NCBI GenBank assembly: GCA_049999725.1
Contig: JBNGIS010020584.1
Coordinates: 1-24,113 of the forward strand
Direction of reading: 5' to 3'
DNA from: Haplomitrium mnioides
Taxonomy: Eukaryota; Marchantiophyta; Haplomitriopsida; Calobryales
DNA: 24,113 nt
The notes beneath the pieces were generated by a model. It searched no databases. It was not told the origin of the DNA and worked only from the letters and a program-made list of their open reading frames with translations. The position numbers were made by a program, and so were the translations under genes. This document shows positions 1-10,004 of this stretch, piece after piece (the stretch's first letter is position 1; the number at the start of each line of letters is the position of its first letter).

Positions 1-1391
1 ACCTCGGACCTATTTGCGGAATACTTCGGAATAGGCCTCAACAAACTTCGGAGCTGACAGTTAACCTTGGATCATTCCTCAAATAGTGTAGACAAGTGTC
101 ACCGTGTCTGGAGCCCATTGCTAACGAGAATAACTGCCACCTAGAGGGGAAATGAAAACGCAGGAAGACATGGCGCGGGCGGGATGGGGGGGTATTATTG
201 ATGCGCTGCAACGTTGAGAGGGTTGGTGTGTATGCAAACTAGAGGTACGCAAGTAGTCTCAGACAAGAAGACACATCGAGGGAAAGAAGGGAGAACTCCA
301 TCAAAGCTTCATTTGAAGCGAGTGGACTCGTGCATGGGGCTAGAAAAGTTGGAGGTGGACTAAAGGGGCGCTGAGAATTGCTAGGCGGGGAGCTCTAGAA
401 GCTTAGGCAATCCAGATGTACTAATTTCTGCAAGTGCACTACCATTCGAAGGTGAATGGATACTTGAAGTTGAAGGGAGTTCTTTCTGTCTTGAATTTGA
501 GAGAGACCGCTAAGGGGAATCGCGGGGTCGTCTTAGCAGTTGTCTGTGCTAGAGCATCAATCCCACGGATGCTCGGAGTGCGTTTACTGGTCTAATCTCT
601 CAAGTGAAGCCAAGAGGTGAGTGGCTAGCTTAGTGCCTGCGTACTACGGAGAATATCCATTCAAGGTTTGGGCAAGAGTGTATGGCCAACAGTCAGAAGG
701 ATTGTCTTCTAGAGGTGGAGGTTAAAGAAGACCTCTTCCAAGCATGATGAAGTAAATTCAGGGCTTCTCGCGAGGGAAGTTGAGAAACTATCGGGACGGC
801 GTGTGTGGGTGGAAGGTTGAAGGAAGGTTGGAGTTGTGGGTTGATGAGGAAAGAAGTTTGTTAGTAAGGTCTAATATGGCGACATTGAAGGGCATACAAT
901 TTTGGCGGAATGCAATGTGTGTATGTGTGTATTAGCTAGATTTACTTTCTGTTTGTTTTTTATGAAAAACACTTAGGATTCGGAGTATAAATGCATTTTG
1001 GCTTGTTTTGAACATGGGAAAACTCTGCGAATGGGGAGTAAGAACTATTGACATTGTCTCTTGATACTTTGGATGTTGGACTTTGCTCCCATTTTGTACG
1101 CAAGGTGTTTGGGTCCAGTTTTGGACTGCTGAAATATACTCCGGACTACCACGAGAAGTGCCTTGGACTTGTATGTGTGTATGTTGGAATTGTGTGGGAA
1201 TGAGCACGATTGATATTCAAGTAATTATTGATATGTGGAAAGGCTTGTAAGGTAAAAAGGAGCTCTGTAAGACCTCAAAGAGAAAACTTGCAGCAGGGCC
1301 ATCTCATAAAGAACCTGAGCCCCTATTTTGTTCGCCATTGCCTTTCAAAGTGGCACTTTTGGAAGTTAAGGCTTGAAGGAGGGGCATGACA
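1..1391 (+). repeat. 5' LTR of Ty3 element A, left-truncated by the window edge
   Basis: This stretch aligns collinearly with 8603-9992, the last half of the 3' LTR. Shared landmarks include AACCTTGGATCATTCCTC, TACTTGAAGTTGAAGGGAG and TTAGCTAGATTTACTTTCTG. It ends at 1387-1391 with TGACA, the same terminus as the 3' LTR. In a 120-bp sample (421-540) I counted about 19 mismatches, roughly 84% identity, so the insertion is old. It begins inside the last copy of the 155-bp tandem array of the LTR. The segment 1191-1260 is inverted relative to the 3' LTR. The 5' terminus and the target-site duplication lie outside the window. No gene is present, and the short open frames are not conserved between the two LTRs. 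Confidence 0.9.
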
Positions 1392-1399
1392 TACATTTT

Positions 1400-1417
1400 T
1401 GGCGCTAGAAGAAGGGT
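1400..1417 (+). promoter_or_regulatory. Probable primer-binding site of element A
   Basis: TGGCGCTAGAAGAAGGG follows the LTR end by 8 nt. A PBS starting TGGCGC pairs with a tRNA 3' end of GCGCCA, as in many plant Ty3 elements of the Athila/Tat group. The 8-nt spacing is a little longer than usual. I did not assign the tRNA. Confidence 0.55.
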
Positions 1418-1600
1418 CAAAGGTTTGCAAAAACCTGATACCAACTTGAGACCAAGTTATCATCTAGTGCACAAAAGACCCTAAGGTCGTATTGGAAAGG
1501 GGTGAAAAGCTATGAGAAATAGAGCACCCTCTTGTGAGCTTGTTGAGGAAGAGTGGAGAGGGGGATCGACTTGTGGGTGAACTTGGCTTTGCCTAGTGTT
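1418..1600 (+). other. Untranslated leader of element A
   Basis: This lies between the PBS and the first gag-like codons. I see no long frame and no recognisable motif. It is purine-rich, as is the rest of the element. Confidence 0.5.
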
Positions 1601-3013
1601 GTGATAGCACATCCGGTACCTCCTTCTGAACTGAGAGTCTCATTCAAGTACAAGTCCTTCAAAGGACGTCCGAAAGACGACCCCGATGCCTAACTTGACG
1701 ATATGGAAAATACCGCAATGGCAAATGGGGAGAGAGCTATGTCAAGATCGGTATCTTGCCAGCAGTCTTAAAGGGAGAGACACAACCCTAGTACAAGGAT
1801 CTACCAGAAAATGTCAAAAGAGACTGGGAGCATTCAAGGCCGCATTCATTACTGAATTCCATGGAATCGGAGAGGAAACAGAGGCATTGATCAAGATGGG
1901 TCAGCTTAGAATGAAGAAGAAGGAATACGTGAGGAGATTCTTATAGAGATTCAAAAAATTGGCTCGAAAACAAAATCCGCCAGCCACCGACAGAATGCTG
2001 ACAGCATGGTTCCTCACAGCCCTACCCATGGGAATAAAGACCTAGTAAGGTAGACAGACCCTCAGACCCTTGAGGAGGCAGTTAATGCAGCTCAATCCCA
2101 TGTCAAGGTTGTGATCACTAGCTCTAAAACAAATTATGAGTCCAATGACTCTTCAGACACTTCCAACAACGGAGAGAAGACGAACGAGAGTACCGCATCC
2201 ACCTCATAGAGCGAGAATGATTCACACAACAGCAGCTTGGAGGAAGACCGGACGTCCCGAAAAAAGAAAAAGAGGAAAGATCAGAAAAGAAAGAAGCAAG
2301 CCAAGGAGCTAGAAGTACAACACTGCAGTAGGGCAAAGAAAGGGAAATCAAAGAGGAGTGAATTCAAACCCAAACCGAGCAAAAAACTAGTGGGGAGGGA
2401 TTGGATTGACGAGCTGAGTGCAAAGATCAAAGCGATGAAAATCCTTTTGGTGGGGATCAAACCAAAAGGTCGCCCACTCCCAACTAGGCAAGTCAGAGTG
2501 TGGTGTGTTAGGTACAACAAGCATGGCCAATTTCCTCAAGAATGCTTTGCAGAGAACATAACCATATATTACGTGAGAGAAGAGGCATCTGACTTCATAA
2601 GGGAAGAAGTCGAGTATATGCTAGAAGAAGCCCCGGAGACGGTGTACCAGATCGGCATGGGACCTCGCACCATGTTTGGTAGACCTGCAAGAGTGAGCGA
2701 AGGGCAAGGGAATGGATGGGCTGCAACAAGACCCCCTTGGATGACCATTATGATCTATTAGAGTTTTGCCCAACTTGTGCACATTTCCTCCAACTGCCCT
2801 AAGCCCCAAAAAAGCAGTTTTGGCCAACCACTAGCACTGTGTTTCCAATGCAAAAAGGAGGGGCATGTGGCTGCCAATTTCCCTCTCAACTGGAGGCTCG
2901 ATGTAGCCCCTACCAGAAACCCTCCTCCATGTGTGGTAGTCAATCTGATAGCCTTGGAGAGGGAGGAGAGAATCTGCCAAGAAAAGGAGGAAGAAGAAGT
3001 CAAGCTGCCCTGA
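1601..3013 (+). pseudogene. gag: gag of Ty3 element A (capsid plus two decayed zinc knuckles)
   Basis: This is the structural polyprotein that would form the virus-like particle. Capsid-type text (FKGRPKDDPDA, SSLKGR, LPENVKRDWE, AFKAAFITEF, FKKLARK, RMLTAWFLTALP) appears in order but spreads over all three frames, so there are at least three frameshifts plus stops near 1644, 1944 and 2041. A lysine-rich basic stretch follows at 2260-2400. Two nucleocapsid zinc knuckles are recognisable. At 2504-2545 the pattern is C-x2-Y-x4-Q-x4-C, with two of four ligands lost. At 2840-2881 it is C-x2-C-x4-H-x4-F, with the last Cys lost. Each loss is one base change. No start codon is clear, and the left end is where similarity to gag begins. 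It cannot be functional. Confidence 0.85.
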
Positions 3014-3534
3014 TGTGAAACCCCAACCCATGAAGATTGCTACCGGTTGGTAACCCGAGCCGGAGCCAAGTTCAAAAGAAAGAGCTAGCGGAAAAGTGAG
3101 CGGAATGTTAAGAAATGGAAGGCTCAAGCATCCTCATCGCGTAGCGATTCGGACTACCAATGGGACAATCCGAAGTGGTTTTATCCCAAACAAGAGGACA
3201 ACGTGAGAAAGCAGTTGGAGGCACGGGAGGCATTGGAAGAAGAGCAAACAACAATCGAGACTTTGATGGCGGTCCGTGAGAAACAAAAAGAGCCCAAAGA
3301 CGCAGGGGCGAAGATCACAGCCAAAGAAGGAGAGGTGAAGCCAGTCCCCTACAGCATCTAGGCAAACGTGCGAGATTTTCCAATCACGGATACAATGGGC
3401 CATTTGATCAAAGATAGCCCCTTGTACAGAAGACAACTAAGGGAATTGCTGATGGGAGCCAAGAGGAGGTTGAGGTTTCCCGAGTAGGAGCTCAAGCGGA
3501 CTTGCAACTGGTGTGAGAGGATAAGGGAGCCTCT
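3014..3534 (+). pseudogene. Charged gag-protease linker of element A
   Basis: Frame 2 is open from 3089 to 3358 (90 codons, no ATG) and again from 3362 to 3484. It encodes a hydrophilic, Lys/Glu-rich, probably helical segment, including QLEAREALEEEQTTIETLM, that looks like a coiled coil. It is in the same frame as the second zinc knuckle and ends at a TAG before the protease, which is in another frame. I infer it is the linker between nucleocapsid and protease seen in long plant Ty3 polyproteins. I cannot name a domain. The minus-strand open frame at 3134-3436 is its antisense shadow. Confidence 0.6.
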
Positions 3535-3953
3535 GAAATCGACATTCAGATAATGGGATGCACTTTGTCACTAGTGCCCATAGACGGAAGGGAAGGGGTC
3601 AACATCATGGTGGAAGAGACTGCCTACAAATTGGGATTCAGAGAGTTCTAACCCACTGCGAGGATGATGAGATTGGCGAATGGGTCCTAAATGAAACCTT
3701 TAAGCTCCCTACTCAGAGTGCCCAATTTCATCGGAGGCAAGGAATTCAAATTGAACTACCTCGTCATGCGCCCAGCTAGAGCCTCTCTCTACCTAGTGTT
3801 GATTAGAAGACCATGGCTGTATGGAGCCCGAGTTCTATACAATTGGGGAAATTCAACCTTGGTGTTTGGCCCTAATAAAACAGTGGTTCACTATGGACTG
3901 GTGCCACACTTGGGGGAGACGCAAGCGGAAGAAGAGTATGATAGTGAGTAGTC
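3535..3953 (+). pseudogene. Retropepsin-like aspartic protease region of element A
   Basis: Frame 1 reads IDGREGVNIMVEE...YKLGF, then VPNFIGGKEFKLNYLVM, LIRRPWLYGARV and a W-G-x-S-T-L-x-F-G block. This matches the order of retropepsin-like domains in plant Athila/Tat-type Ty3 elements, where the active-site Asp lies in a D-G-G-x-x-V-N motif and a G-R-P-W-x-Y block follows. The candidate catalytic Asp is at 3583-3585, and the second Gly of D-G-G is Arg here. Stops after REF (TAA, about 3649) and GS (TAA, about 3688) break it. It would cleave the Gag-Pol polyprotein. It is in a different frame from both the linker and the RT. Confidence 0.7.
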
Positions 3954-4328
3954 CGAAGAGGAGAAGGAATCAGAGTACCACTACTACTACTGGGTCCAAT
4001 GGTTAGTGAAGCCATGAAGGAAGATTTGTCTAGAGAAGGAGTGGTGATTGTTAACCAGATAGAGCTGATAGAGTGCACCGAGGCAGAGCACAACTTGAAG
4101 AGACCCACCAAATATCCTGCATAAGATGAGGACACTAAAGCTGGAAGAAAAGAGAGGTCTCAAATGGCTCATCGGATGCAAGAGGAAGAGCCAGAAAAGT
4201 CTGAAACGACTCCCTGGGTGGAAGGGGGCTTGCGACTGGCAACTCTAATGTAGGAATGCAGTGCCCAATGGAGGAATGAGGTGGGAGTAGTGCGTGAGAC
4301 ACAACACAAACAAATGGTGGTCTAAGAG
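3954..4328 (+). other. Protease-RT connecting region of element A, decayed
   Basis: There is no open frame of useful length and no domain I can recognise. The text is acidic and serine-rich in short pieces with several stops. It lies where pol elements have a spacer between protease and RT. Confidence 0.45.
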
Positions 4329-5745
4329 GGACGGAAGTTCCATATCGGCTTTGATTTACCTGAAGCAACAGAGCCAGCAATCACCCATCTCCTTACCAAT
4401 TTCAGCGATGCCTTTGCTTGGAGTCATGTGGATCTGAAGAAAGTCCATAGGGAATTGGGAGAACATCGAATTGACCTAGAACTCGCAACAATCCTAGTAA
4501 AACAACACCAATACTGGATGAACTCACGATTTTCCCTGCTGGTTAAAGAGGAAATCGATAAATTACTAGAGGCAGATTTCATTTACGTTGTTTTGAACAG
4601 CGAATGGGTAGTGCTGCCCAAGAAGGTTGGGCAGGATGGAGAACGAAAGATCTGTGTGTGCCAAGATTTTTGGAAACTAAATGATGCCACAAAAAATGAC
4701 CATTACCCGTTGCCATTCATAGATGGGGTACTAGATTTGGTTGCGCGGCAAAAAGTCTAGAGCTTCGTGGATGAATATTCAGGATACAATCAGATTTGGA
4801 TCGAGGAGGAGGATCAATTGTAGACGGCATTCACCATGGAATGGGGGTTGTTTGCCTTTCAAAGGATGCCTTTCGGACTCTGCAACGCCCCAGGAACCTT
4901 TCAGCGGATGATGATGAAAATTTTCCATGATTCCATGAGAAAATTTCTGGAGATCTTCATCGATGATTTTGTGGTATATGAGAAGCTCTAGAACCATGAG
5001 TGGGATGTGAGGTTCACCCTCCAACGCTGCCAAGAGACAAGGCTGAGGTTGCATCTTGGGAAGTGCTTCTTCAGAGTGAAGAAAGGGATACTCCTCGGGC
5101 ACAGAATTTCCAGTCGAGACATTGAGGTAGACCAAGAAAAGATTACAATATGGATGAATGTGTCATTTCCCACCAACCTGAAGGAAGTGCAAGGCTTCTT
5201 GGGGTGTGTGGGTTACTATTGGAGATTCATTGATCAGTTTGCCTTAGTGGCCTTCCCCCTCACGAAAATGACAAAAGGGGGCAGTACATTTGAAGCCATT
5301 TTTGAGAGGCTGGCAAGCTTCCATGACTTGAAAAGACGACTTGCAAGTGCCCCTATACTCGTGTCGCCCAGCTAGGGAAAGGAATTCCATATCATGATCG
5401 ATGTGTCCGGCTTCTGTATCGGGGCAGTATTAAGCAAGACGGATGAGAAGGGTAGAGACCATCCCATTTACTTTGCTAATAGGTTGTTGGCTCTTGCGGA
5501 GAAAAATTACTCTACCACCGATTGGGAGGGCCTTGGGGATCATCTATGCATTGAAAAAATTAAGACATTACCTTTTGCATTATAAGATGATCTTTCTCAC
5601 CAATCACAATGCCCTAAAGTATCTAGTGAATAAGCCTGATGTGATAGGCCAAATTGCAAGATGGGTGCTTCTCCTGCAGGAGTTTGATTTTGAAGTGCGA
5701 GTCAAACCTGGGATAAAACACACCAATGCCGATTTCTTCCCTTGA
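4329..5745 (+). pseudogene. pol: Reverse transcriptase and RNase H of Ty3 element A
   Basis: The RT copies element RNA into DNA and the RNase H removes the RNA strand. Frame 0 carries the RT blocks in order: FSLLVKEEIDKLLEADFI, VVLPKKVG, DHYPLPFIDGVLD, FVDEYSGYNQI, RMPFGLCNAPGTFQRM, EIFIDDFVVY (catalytic Asp pair at 4962-4967) and a thumb/connection with GHRISS and VQGFLGCVGYYWRFI. TAG stops cut it at about 4758, 4819, 4987 and 5374. The RNase H has IDVSGFCIGAVL and FANRLLALAEKNYSTTDWE, then a +1 shift at the GGGG run 5535-5538 into frame 1 (IIYALKKLRHYLLHY). In the usual TDH motif Asp has become Asn (NHNALKYL, codon 5602-5604). FIDD and GLCNAP point to the Athila/Tat side rather than chromoviruses. 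Confidence 0.92.
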
Positions 5746-7155
5746 GTGCCTGGACCAATCAATCAAGAGAAGGTGGATGATACATTTGCAGATGAAGATT
5801 TGTTTAAAGTTAAAGTTGGAAAGCCCACGGGTTTTGGAGACAAAATCAAATTTCTCCTATCAGCACAAATTCCAAAGGGCAGCAGCAGCAAAGAGGAAGT
5901 TGCAGTATTCCTCCAAAGGATGAAATCGTATCTTCTCGTGAAGGGAGTGTTGTATAAGTGGGGCCACGACGGTATGATCAGAAGGTGCTTAGAACGAGAC
6001 CAAGCCACAATGGTAATGCAGGCTTTGCGCATAGAAGAAGTGAGGGGGCACTTTGCAGCGGATGCCATGGTAAGGAAAGTTTTGGATGTAAGGTACTGGT
6101 GGCCAATGCTGCACAAGGATGTGCACTTCTATGTGAAGAGATGCGATGCGTGTCAAAGGACGGGAAAACCAGCAACCAACTAGCATCACCCCAATTCCAT
6201 AGCACAATTTGAAAAATGGGGCATAGATTTCATCGAGCCAATTGCACCATCAACACAAAGGGGAAGCAGGTACATTCTACTAGCCACTAATTACGCCACT
6301 AAGTGGGTTGAGGCCAGAGCCACCCGGAAGGACGATGCAAAAACAGTGGTTGCTTTCTTATACAAGCAAATGTTTTGCTGGTTTGGGTAACCGCTAGAGC
6401 TGGTGAGTGGCCAGGGCATACACTTCATCAATCAGGTGATCAAGGACCTGATCTCACAATACCTGATCAAGCACCACCGCACCATGGCTTATCATCGAAA
6501 GGGAAATGGGCTGACATAGAGGGCGAACGGGATCATGGACAAGATCCTTAGGATGATGGGGGCAGCAAACAAGGCTGACTAGGATCTCAAGTTGCTGATA
6601 GTGATACATGCCTAAAACCTGGCCTATAAGACCACCACTAGCCATTGTCCTTACTTCTTAGTCTTCGGACAACATGCCCTTGTACTAGTAGAGTATGAAG
6701 TGCCAACTTGGAGGCTGTTGGAGGAAGAGAGAATGGTAGAGGATTAGAGCAGGAGGGAAAGGCTGTACCAACTAGAGAGTTTGGAGGAGACAAGAGACCA
6801 AGCCCAAAGGCGATTGGAGCACCACAAGAAGTTGCGGAAAAAGTAACATAACAAAGGCCTGAAGCCAACGGATCTTGGTGAAGGAGACCTGGTGCTGTTA
6901 TACGTTAGCTGATTTGTACACTTCCCAAGGAAATTACACACAAGGTGGATGGGACCCTTTGTTTTATATAGGCTGCATCAAAATGGGTCCGTGAGGCTGG
7001 AGACATTGGAGGGGCAGCGATTTGCAAATCGAGTACACTTTGATCGCCTCAAAAGGTATGTTAACAAGGAGGAAAAAGGGGGGGGGGGCAGAGGTGCCAA
7101 GGGTCAACCCGTTAAAAAAAAAAAAGGTTCCAGTTCAACGAGGGTGAGTGTGTGA
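5746..7155 (+). pseudogene. pol: Integrase of Ty3 element A, catalytic triad destroyed
   Basis: Frame 1 continues after the TGA at 5743. The HHCC finger end is clear (RGHFAADAMVRKVL, RYWWPMLHKDVHFYVKRCDACQR). In the core, the first catalytic Asp is present (WGIDFIEP, codon 6226-6228). The second is Gly (LVSGQGIHF, 6409-6411, GAC to GGC). The third, Glu, is a stop (TAG at 6517-6519 before RANGI). Further stops lie at about 6181, 6388, 6580, 6612, 6746, 6843 and 6910. The C-terminal part (LGEGDLVLLY, RWMGPFVLY, VHFDRLKRY) matches the usual integrase C-terminus, and no chromodomain is visible. The last 30 codons pass through a G10 and an A12 run and end with TGA at 7153-7155. It could not catalyse integration. 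Confidence 0.92.
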
Positions 7156-7276
7156 GTATGTTGAGAGATTGCATTTTTGCTTCGTCAATTTTGTATCTCG
7201 TGAGTCAGTGGCCACTTTGCAAGAGGCAACCAGCAAAGCGGAACAAAGGAGGGTGTTTGTGAGGACACTTCACACT
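7156..7276 (+). other. 3' untranslated spacer of element A
   Basis: About 120 bp separate the last pol codon from the polypurine tract. There is no env-like frame and no other motif. Confidence 0.6.
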
Positions 7277-7287
7277 AAAAGGGGGAG
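7277..7287 (+). promoter_or_regulatory. Polypurine tract of element A
   Basis: AAAAGGGGGAG lies three T residues before the TGTCA that opens the 3' LTR. In Ty3 elements this tract primes plus-strand synthesis and sits directly before the 3' LTR. The G10 run at about 7078-7088 is a weaker alternative, being 200 bp away and inside the integrase tail. Confidence 0.8.
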
Positions 7288-7879
7288 TTTTGTCAGCCAG
7301 TAACATGAGGTGTTGTGGAAGAATCCTTGGAATCGGAAGCAACATTGAAGCAAATCCCCACTTTTAAGTGTTAAGGTGCCCTGAAAGTAGCGGATCAACT
7401 AATATCTGTGAGTAATAGCAGATTGCCTAAACAATCCAATCCCAAAAAGTGGAATTGGAGCTGTGGCGAGGAAGGAAGGGAGACTCGCCAGAGTTACTGA
7501 GCAAGGAGGCGGAAGAGAGAGGGACATTAGAAGAAGAGGAAGTTGTGGGTCCAGAGGAAGAAGGTCAGGGGAGCACGGGATTACTCGAAGACTCAACGCT
7601 AGAAGGGAAGGGCCTCAGGTAAGGTGAAGTGCTGCATAGGAAACTTTCACGTGCAACGGTTGGAAGCAAAAGGGTGAAGGTGACGATCCTCGTAAGGCAA
7701 CGACGAGTTAAGGATCATGGGTTGCTTCGTTTCCCTCGACATTGATGGGCCTCATCAGGATCCGGATCCTTTTCAGACTCTTGTAAAAACTACTTAGCGG
7801 ATGGTCCGAAGAAGTATCGGAAGAGGGGGAGGATAGAGTATTTTACGAAGGAATGTGTGGAAAGAGCCCATCACCTTCA

Positions 7880-8650
7880 GTCAACTTCAAACTCAGCAGT
7901 TTGAGGGATTCTTCAGACTTACCCGTCTGAGGAATCCTTTGGATCAGGTCCATGGTAACCTTCGAATCTAGGTCATCGTGGCGGTCCAATTTCTAGTTTT
8001 AAGACAACATTGGACGGTGCCCTACGGAGGAAAAGTCAACTTCGGACTCAACAATTCGAGGGATTCTTCGGACTCACCAGTCCAAAAAATCCATCGAATC
8101 GGGTCCGTAGTCAACTTCAGATCCAGGTCAGCGCGGCAGTCCAACTTCCAGTTTGAAGACAGCGTTGAACGGCGCCCTACGGAGGAAAAGTCAACTTTGG
8201 ACTCAACAGTTCGAGGGATTCTTTAGACTCACCAGCCTGAGGAATCCTTCTAATCCAGTCCGCAGCCAACTTTGGATCTAGGTCAATGTGGCGGTCCAAT
8301 TTCCAGTTTGAAGACGACATCAGATGGCGCCTTACGAAGGCAAGACAATGGCAGACTCAATGGTTACAAGGTTATCTTCGGACTTCTAGTCCGCAGAATT
8401 CTTCGCACCCGTTCCGCGGGCAACTTTGAAACTCAGGTAAGCGTGACGGTCCAACTTCCACCTAGAAAGCGGCAGTGAATGGCACATTCAGAATGGATTC
8501 AGCAGTCAACTTCAGATGCAGTGGTGAACCTTGGACTCTATGGCCCCACGGTTCTCTTCGGATTCACCCGTCCTCTCAAGACCTCGGACTCGTCCATGAA
8601 ATACCTCGGACCTGTCTACGAAATACTTCGGAACAGGCCTCAGTGAACTT
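7880..8650 (+). repeat. 155-bp tandem array inside the LTR of element A
   Basis: The landmark GTCCAA[T/C]TTC recurs at 7984, 8139, 8294 and 8449, an exact 155-bp period. A second landmark, GTCAACTT, recurs at 7880, 8035 and 8190, with degenerate copies near 8344 and 8505. Each unit also holds GAGGGATTCTTCAGAC-like and CCCTACGGAGG-like text, rich in CTTCGGACT. About five copies are visible, and the last two are strongly decayed. Open frames through the array (for example 7978-8226) are short by-products of the repeat. Confidence 0.85.
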
Positions 8651-9784
8651 CAGAACTAACTGTTAACCTTGGATCATTCCTCAAATAGTGTAGACAGGTG
8701 TCACCGCGTCCGGAGCCCATTGCTAACGGAAAGAACTGCAACTTTGAGGGGAAGCGGAAACACAGGAAGACGGGGTGTGTGGGGGGTATAGATTGATGCG
8801 CTGCAACATTGAGGGGGTTGCTATGTATGCAAACTAGAGGCGTGCAAGCAATCTCGGACAGGAAGATGCAGCGAGGGAAAAAAGGGAGAATTCCAGTGAA
8901 GCTTCAATTGAAGCTAGTGGACTCGTGTAGGAGGCTAGCAAGGGTGGAGGTGGACTAGAGGGGTGCTAAGAATCGTTGGGCGGGGAGCTCTAGAGGCTGA
9001 GGGGATCCATGTGTTCTCATTTTTGCAAGTGGACCAACATTCGGAGGTGAATCCATACTTGAAGTTGAAGGGAGTTCTTTCTATCTTGAATTTTGGAGAG
9101 ACCGCCAAGGGGAATTGCGGGGTTGTCCCAACGCTTGTCTGTGCAAGAGCATAAATCCCATGGAGATTCGGAGTGCATTTTTGGTCTAATCTCTCAAGTG
9201 GAGCCAAGAGGAGAATGGCTGCGTTAGTGCCCGCAAACTACGGAGAAGATCCATTCGAGGTTCGGGGTGGAGTGTGTTGCCAGCAGTCAAGAGGGCTGTC
9301 TTCCAGAGGTGGAAGTTAAAGAATACCTCTTCCAAGAATGAGGAAGTAAATTCATGGCTTCTCGTGAGGGACGTTGAAAAACTATCTAGACAGCGTGCGT
9401 GGGTGGGAGATTGAAGGAAGGTTGGAGTTGCAGGTTGATAAGGAGAGAAGTCTACTCGTAAGGTTAGATCCGACGACATTGAATGGCATACAATTTTGGC
9501 AGAGTGCATTGTGTGTGTATGCATGTGTGTATTAGCTAGATTTACTTTCTGTTTGTATTTTATGAAAAGCACTTAGGATTCAGAGTATACCTGCATTTTG
9601 GCTTGTTCGAAATCTGGGAAAACTCTGCGAAGGGAGAATCAAGACTACTGACATTGCCTCTTGATATTTCAGATGTTGGACTTTGCTCCCATTTTGCACG
9701 CAAGGTGTTTGGGTTTAGTTTTGGACTACTGAAATATACTTTGAACTACCACCAGAAGTGCCTCGGACTTGTATGCGTGTATGT

Positions 9785-9854
9785 CCTCTTCACCTTACAG
9801 ACCTTTCCATGAATCAAGAATTACTTTAACATCAATCCTGCTCATTCCCACACA
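9785..9854 (+). repeat. Segment inverted relative to the 5' LTR (partner 1185-1260)
   Basis: The reverse complement of this stretch matches 1191-1260 at 59 of 70 positions by my count. DNA on both sides (GTATG[C/T]GTGTATGT before, GGAGCTC after) aligns in direct orientation. In this copy the segment is bounded by the inverted pair CCTCTT (9785-9790) and AAGAGG (9855-9860). Confidence 0.85.
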
Positions 9855-10004
9855 AAGAGGAGCTCCTTAAGACCTCAAAGAGATAACTTGCAGCGGGGCC
9901 ATCTCATAAAAGAACCTAAGCCCATGTTTTATCCACCTTTGACTTCCAAAGTGGCATCTTTGGAGGTTAAGGCCTGAAGGAGGGGCGTGACATCTATGTA
10001 CCTT

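Larger units (their letters stand above)
7291..9992 (+). repeat. 3' LTR of Ty3 element A (about 2.7 kb)
   Basis: It begins TGTCA at 7291, right after the polypurine tract, and ends TGACA at 9988-9992, a perfect 5-bp inverted terminus. Its last 1390 bp match the left-edge LTR (1-1391). At 2702 bp it is long for an LTR but within the range of Athila/Tat-type plant elements. Inside it are a 155-bp tandem array (about 7880-8650) and a segment inverted relative to the other LTR (9785-9854). TCTAT (9993-9997) is the expected right copy of the target-site duplication. The left copy is outside the window, so I could not check it. Composition changes at the end from GC-richer to clearly AT-rich DNA. 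Confidence 0.9.

Noticed and set aside
915-936. TGTGTATG repeats (also about 9508-9532) as a microsatellite
   Set aside because: Only a few imperfect units, present in both LTRs, so they are part of the LTR sequence.
2124-2351. Minus-strand open frame of 75 codons with Ser/Leu-rich text
   Set aside because: It is antisense to the lysine-rich part of gag of element A. The low-complexity Ser/Phe text is just the complement of AAG/AGA runs.
3134-3436. Minus-strand open frame of 100 codons
   Set aside because: It is antisense to the charged gag linker, which is open in a frame continuous with gag. There is no homology of its own.
7070-7135. G10 and A12 homopolymers as a second polypurine tract
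   Set aside because: They are inside the integrase tail and 150-200 bp before the LTR. The AAAAGGGGGAG at 7277 abuts the LTR and explains priming better.
8935-9207. Overlapping open frames on both strands near 9 kb
   Set aside because: Both fall in non-coding LTR sequence, and indels relative to 333-605 break them in the sister LTR.
9186-9572. Minus-strand open frame of 128 codons in the LTR of element A
   Set aside because: The equivalent region of the other LTR does not keep the frame and there is no recognisable protein. It lies wholly within LTR sequence.
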